Of a stretch of 7,058 bases of DNA, positions 6,092 through 7,058 are shown one piece after another. The notes under the pieces were generated by a model that was given only the letters and a program-made list of their open reading frames with translations, had not been told where the DNA came from and ran no database searches. The DNA lies in contig JAUNHO010000048.1 of NCBI GenBank assembly GCA_030523905.1, positions 1-7,058 on the forward strand, read 5' to 3'. Made by a program: the position numbers and the translations under genes. Every line of letters starts with the position of its first letter. Positions within the stretch are counted from its first letter, which is position 1. Origin of the DNA: Bergeyella zoohelcum (lineage in GTDB: Bacteria > Bacteroidota > Bacteroidia > Flavobacteriales > Weeksellaceae).

Positions 6092-7058
6092 ATGAAAAGA
6101 ATAAATATAGCAAGTATTGCATTGGCAATGGTAATCCCAGCATTATCATTTGCACAAGATAATACAACAAACGAAGAAAAATATCCGAACACTTTTAGTT
6201 CTTGGTCAAAAGATGTAGAGAAGTTTAAGCAAGGTTCAAAGCGTTTTAACGATTGGTCATTGTCTTTTGGAGCTGGAGTACCTTTGGTGCAGTCAGGTGA
6301 TATTACTTCAATCAAGAATGGGAATGGACAGAATGTATATGGATATTCTGGATATTTCAGTGTTAATAAAGCGATTACGCATGTATTTGGATTGAATTTG
6401 CAATATGATAGAGGAGAGACTCGTCAGGGAGCATTCAATACGAAGAAGGAGAATGCGATAGGTCGTAGCGTAGGAGCAAGAACTCAGTATGATGCAATAT
6501 CGTTGTTAGGAGATATTAATTTTTCTAACTTGTTCAGACGAGTAGATAACAAATCTCCATACAGATGGGCTATCCACGGATATGTGGGAGTAGGGTCACT
6601 AGGGTATAGAGCATACCAAGAGAGTGTAGCCCTAGGAGGAGAGCGATTGATGACGGAAGTGAAGCCATTCAAACTTCATTCATTCTTTGGACAGGCAGGA
6701 ACTGGGGTTAAGTATAAAATCTCAAGAAGACTAGATTTAGAGGGTAGATTGATGTATGTAGTAACAGGAGATGATGAATTTGATGGAGGTGGTAACTACA
6801 ATGGCGATGGAACATATGTAAGCTCAATCAACTTGAGAGAAGATCAAGTATCAGATACATTCTTCAATGCGACTTTAGGGTTAACGCTTAAGTTAGGTAA
6901 GCACCAGTCACACTTATTCTGGCACGATCCACTACAAGAGCTGTACTACAATATCAATGAATTAGAGAACAGAAATGTAGATTTGGAAGTATGTAAGAAA
7001 GGGGATAAAGATAATGATGGTGTATGTGATGATTGGGATAGACAGCTAGATACCCCAG
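6092..7058 (+). CDS. OmpA-family outer membrane protein, paralogue 2 (3' end outside window)
   Basis: The frame stays open from ATG 6092 to the right edge (322 codons plus one base). It starts with signal peptide MKRINIASIALAMVIPALSFA, cut after Ala21. The sequence then parallels paralogue 1 through the whole barrel: YPNTFSSWSKDV (31-42), KRFNDW (50-55), NFSNLFRRVDNKSPYRWA (143-160), GDDEFDGGG (226-234), SHLFWHDPLQ (273-282) and the first TSP3 repeat GDKDNDGVCDDWDRQLDTP (304-322), where the window ends. The rest of the TSP3 repeats and the peptidoglycan-binding domain should lie just outside. Between the conserved blocks the two proteins differ strongly, in segments that fit extracellular loops. 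Only 8 bp separate it from paralogue 1, so the pair is almost certainly one transcript. No Shine-Dalgarno is present; the leader is A-rich. Confidence 0.93.
   Translation, partial: MKRINIASIALAMVIPALSFAQDNTTNEEKYPNTFSSWSKDVEKFKQGSKRFNDWSLSFGAGVPLVQSGDITSIKNGNGQNVYGYSGYFSVNKAITHVFGLNLQYDRGETRQGAFNTKKENAIGRSVGARTQYDAISLLGDINFSNLFRRVDNKSPYRWAIHGYVGVGSLGYRAYQESVALGGERLMTEVKPFKLHSFFGQAGTGVKYKISRRLDLEGRLMYVVTGDDEFDGGGNYNGDGTYVSSINLREDQVSDTFFNATLGLTLKLGKHQSHLFWHDPLQELYYNINELENRNVDLEVCKKGDKDNDGVCDDWDRQLDTP
6988..7058 (+). repeat. Near-identical tract shared by the two ompA genes (copy 2, reaches the window edge)
   Basis: This is the partner of 5501-5571: 69 of 71 bases match, and 55 are identical in a row (7004-7058). 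The match is cut by the window end and may continue through the C-terminal part of the gene. Confidence 0.9.

Overview
The window comes from the chromosome of a low-GC member of the Bacteroidota, most likely a Weeksellaceae bacterium close to Riemerella or Chryseobacterium. Four things support this. The left edge carries a DUF4295 protein next to ftsY, a Bacteroidota arrangement. FtsY has no long acidic A domain. A promoter matches the Bacteroidota consensus TTTG-N19-TAnnTTTG, and none of the starts has a clear Shine-Dalgarno sequence. The two OmpA-family proteins with thrombospondin-type-3 (TSP3) calcium repeats resemble those of Riemerella/Chryseobacterium. The genus is inferred from memory of protein style and was not tested by search.

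Layout, left to right. (1) 2-148 is the 3' end of a DUF4295 gene, closed by a rho-independent terminator. (2) 207-1300 holds a single AT-rich gene for an unrecognised surface-type lipoprotein (402-1277). It has its own promoter, a leader of about 160 nt with imperfect direct repeats, and two copies of a six-cysteine motif. It is bracketed by two identical 27-bp copies of the same terminator, so it looks like a cassette placed between DUF4295 and ftsY. (3) 1375-2331 is ftsY, the signal recognition particle receptor GTPase. It converges on sppA (2396-4150, minus strand), and one bidirectional terminator sits between them. (4) sppA diverges from folK (4182-4595), with only 31 bp between the start codons. 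(5) Tandem ompA-family genes follow: a complete one (4611-6083) 15 bp after folK, and a second (6092 to beyond the right edge) 8 bp after the first.

Most of the window concerns the cell envelope. FtsY delivers membrane proteins to the translocon. SppA degrades leftover signal peptides in the inner membrane. The OmpA-type proteins link outer membrane to peptidoglycan. FolK (folate synthesis) is the metabolic exception. The parts that are not routine are the cysteine-repeat lipoprotein cassette with its duplicated terminator and repeated leader, and the mosaic similarity between the two OmpA paralogues. I see no tRNA, rRNA, CRISPR array, insertion sequence or phage gene. The only gene-free stretch near 300 bases is 149-401, described below.
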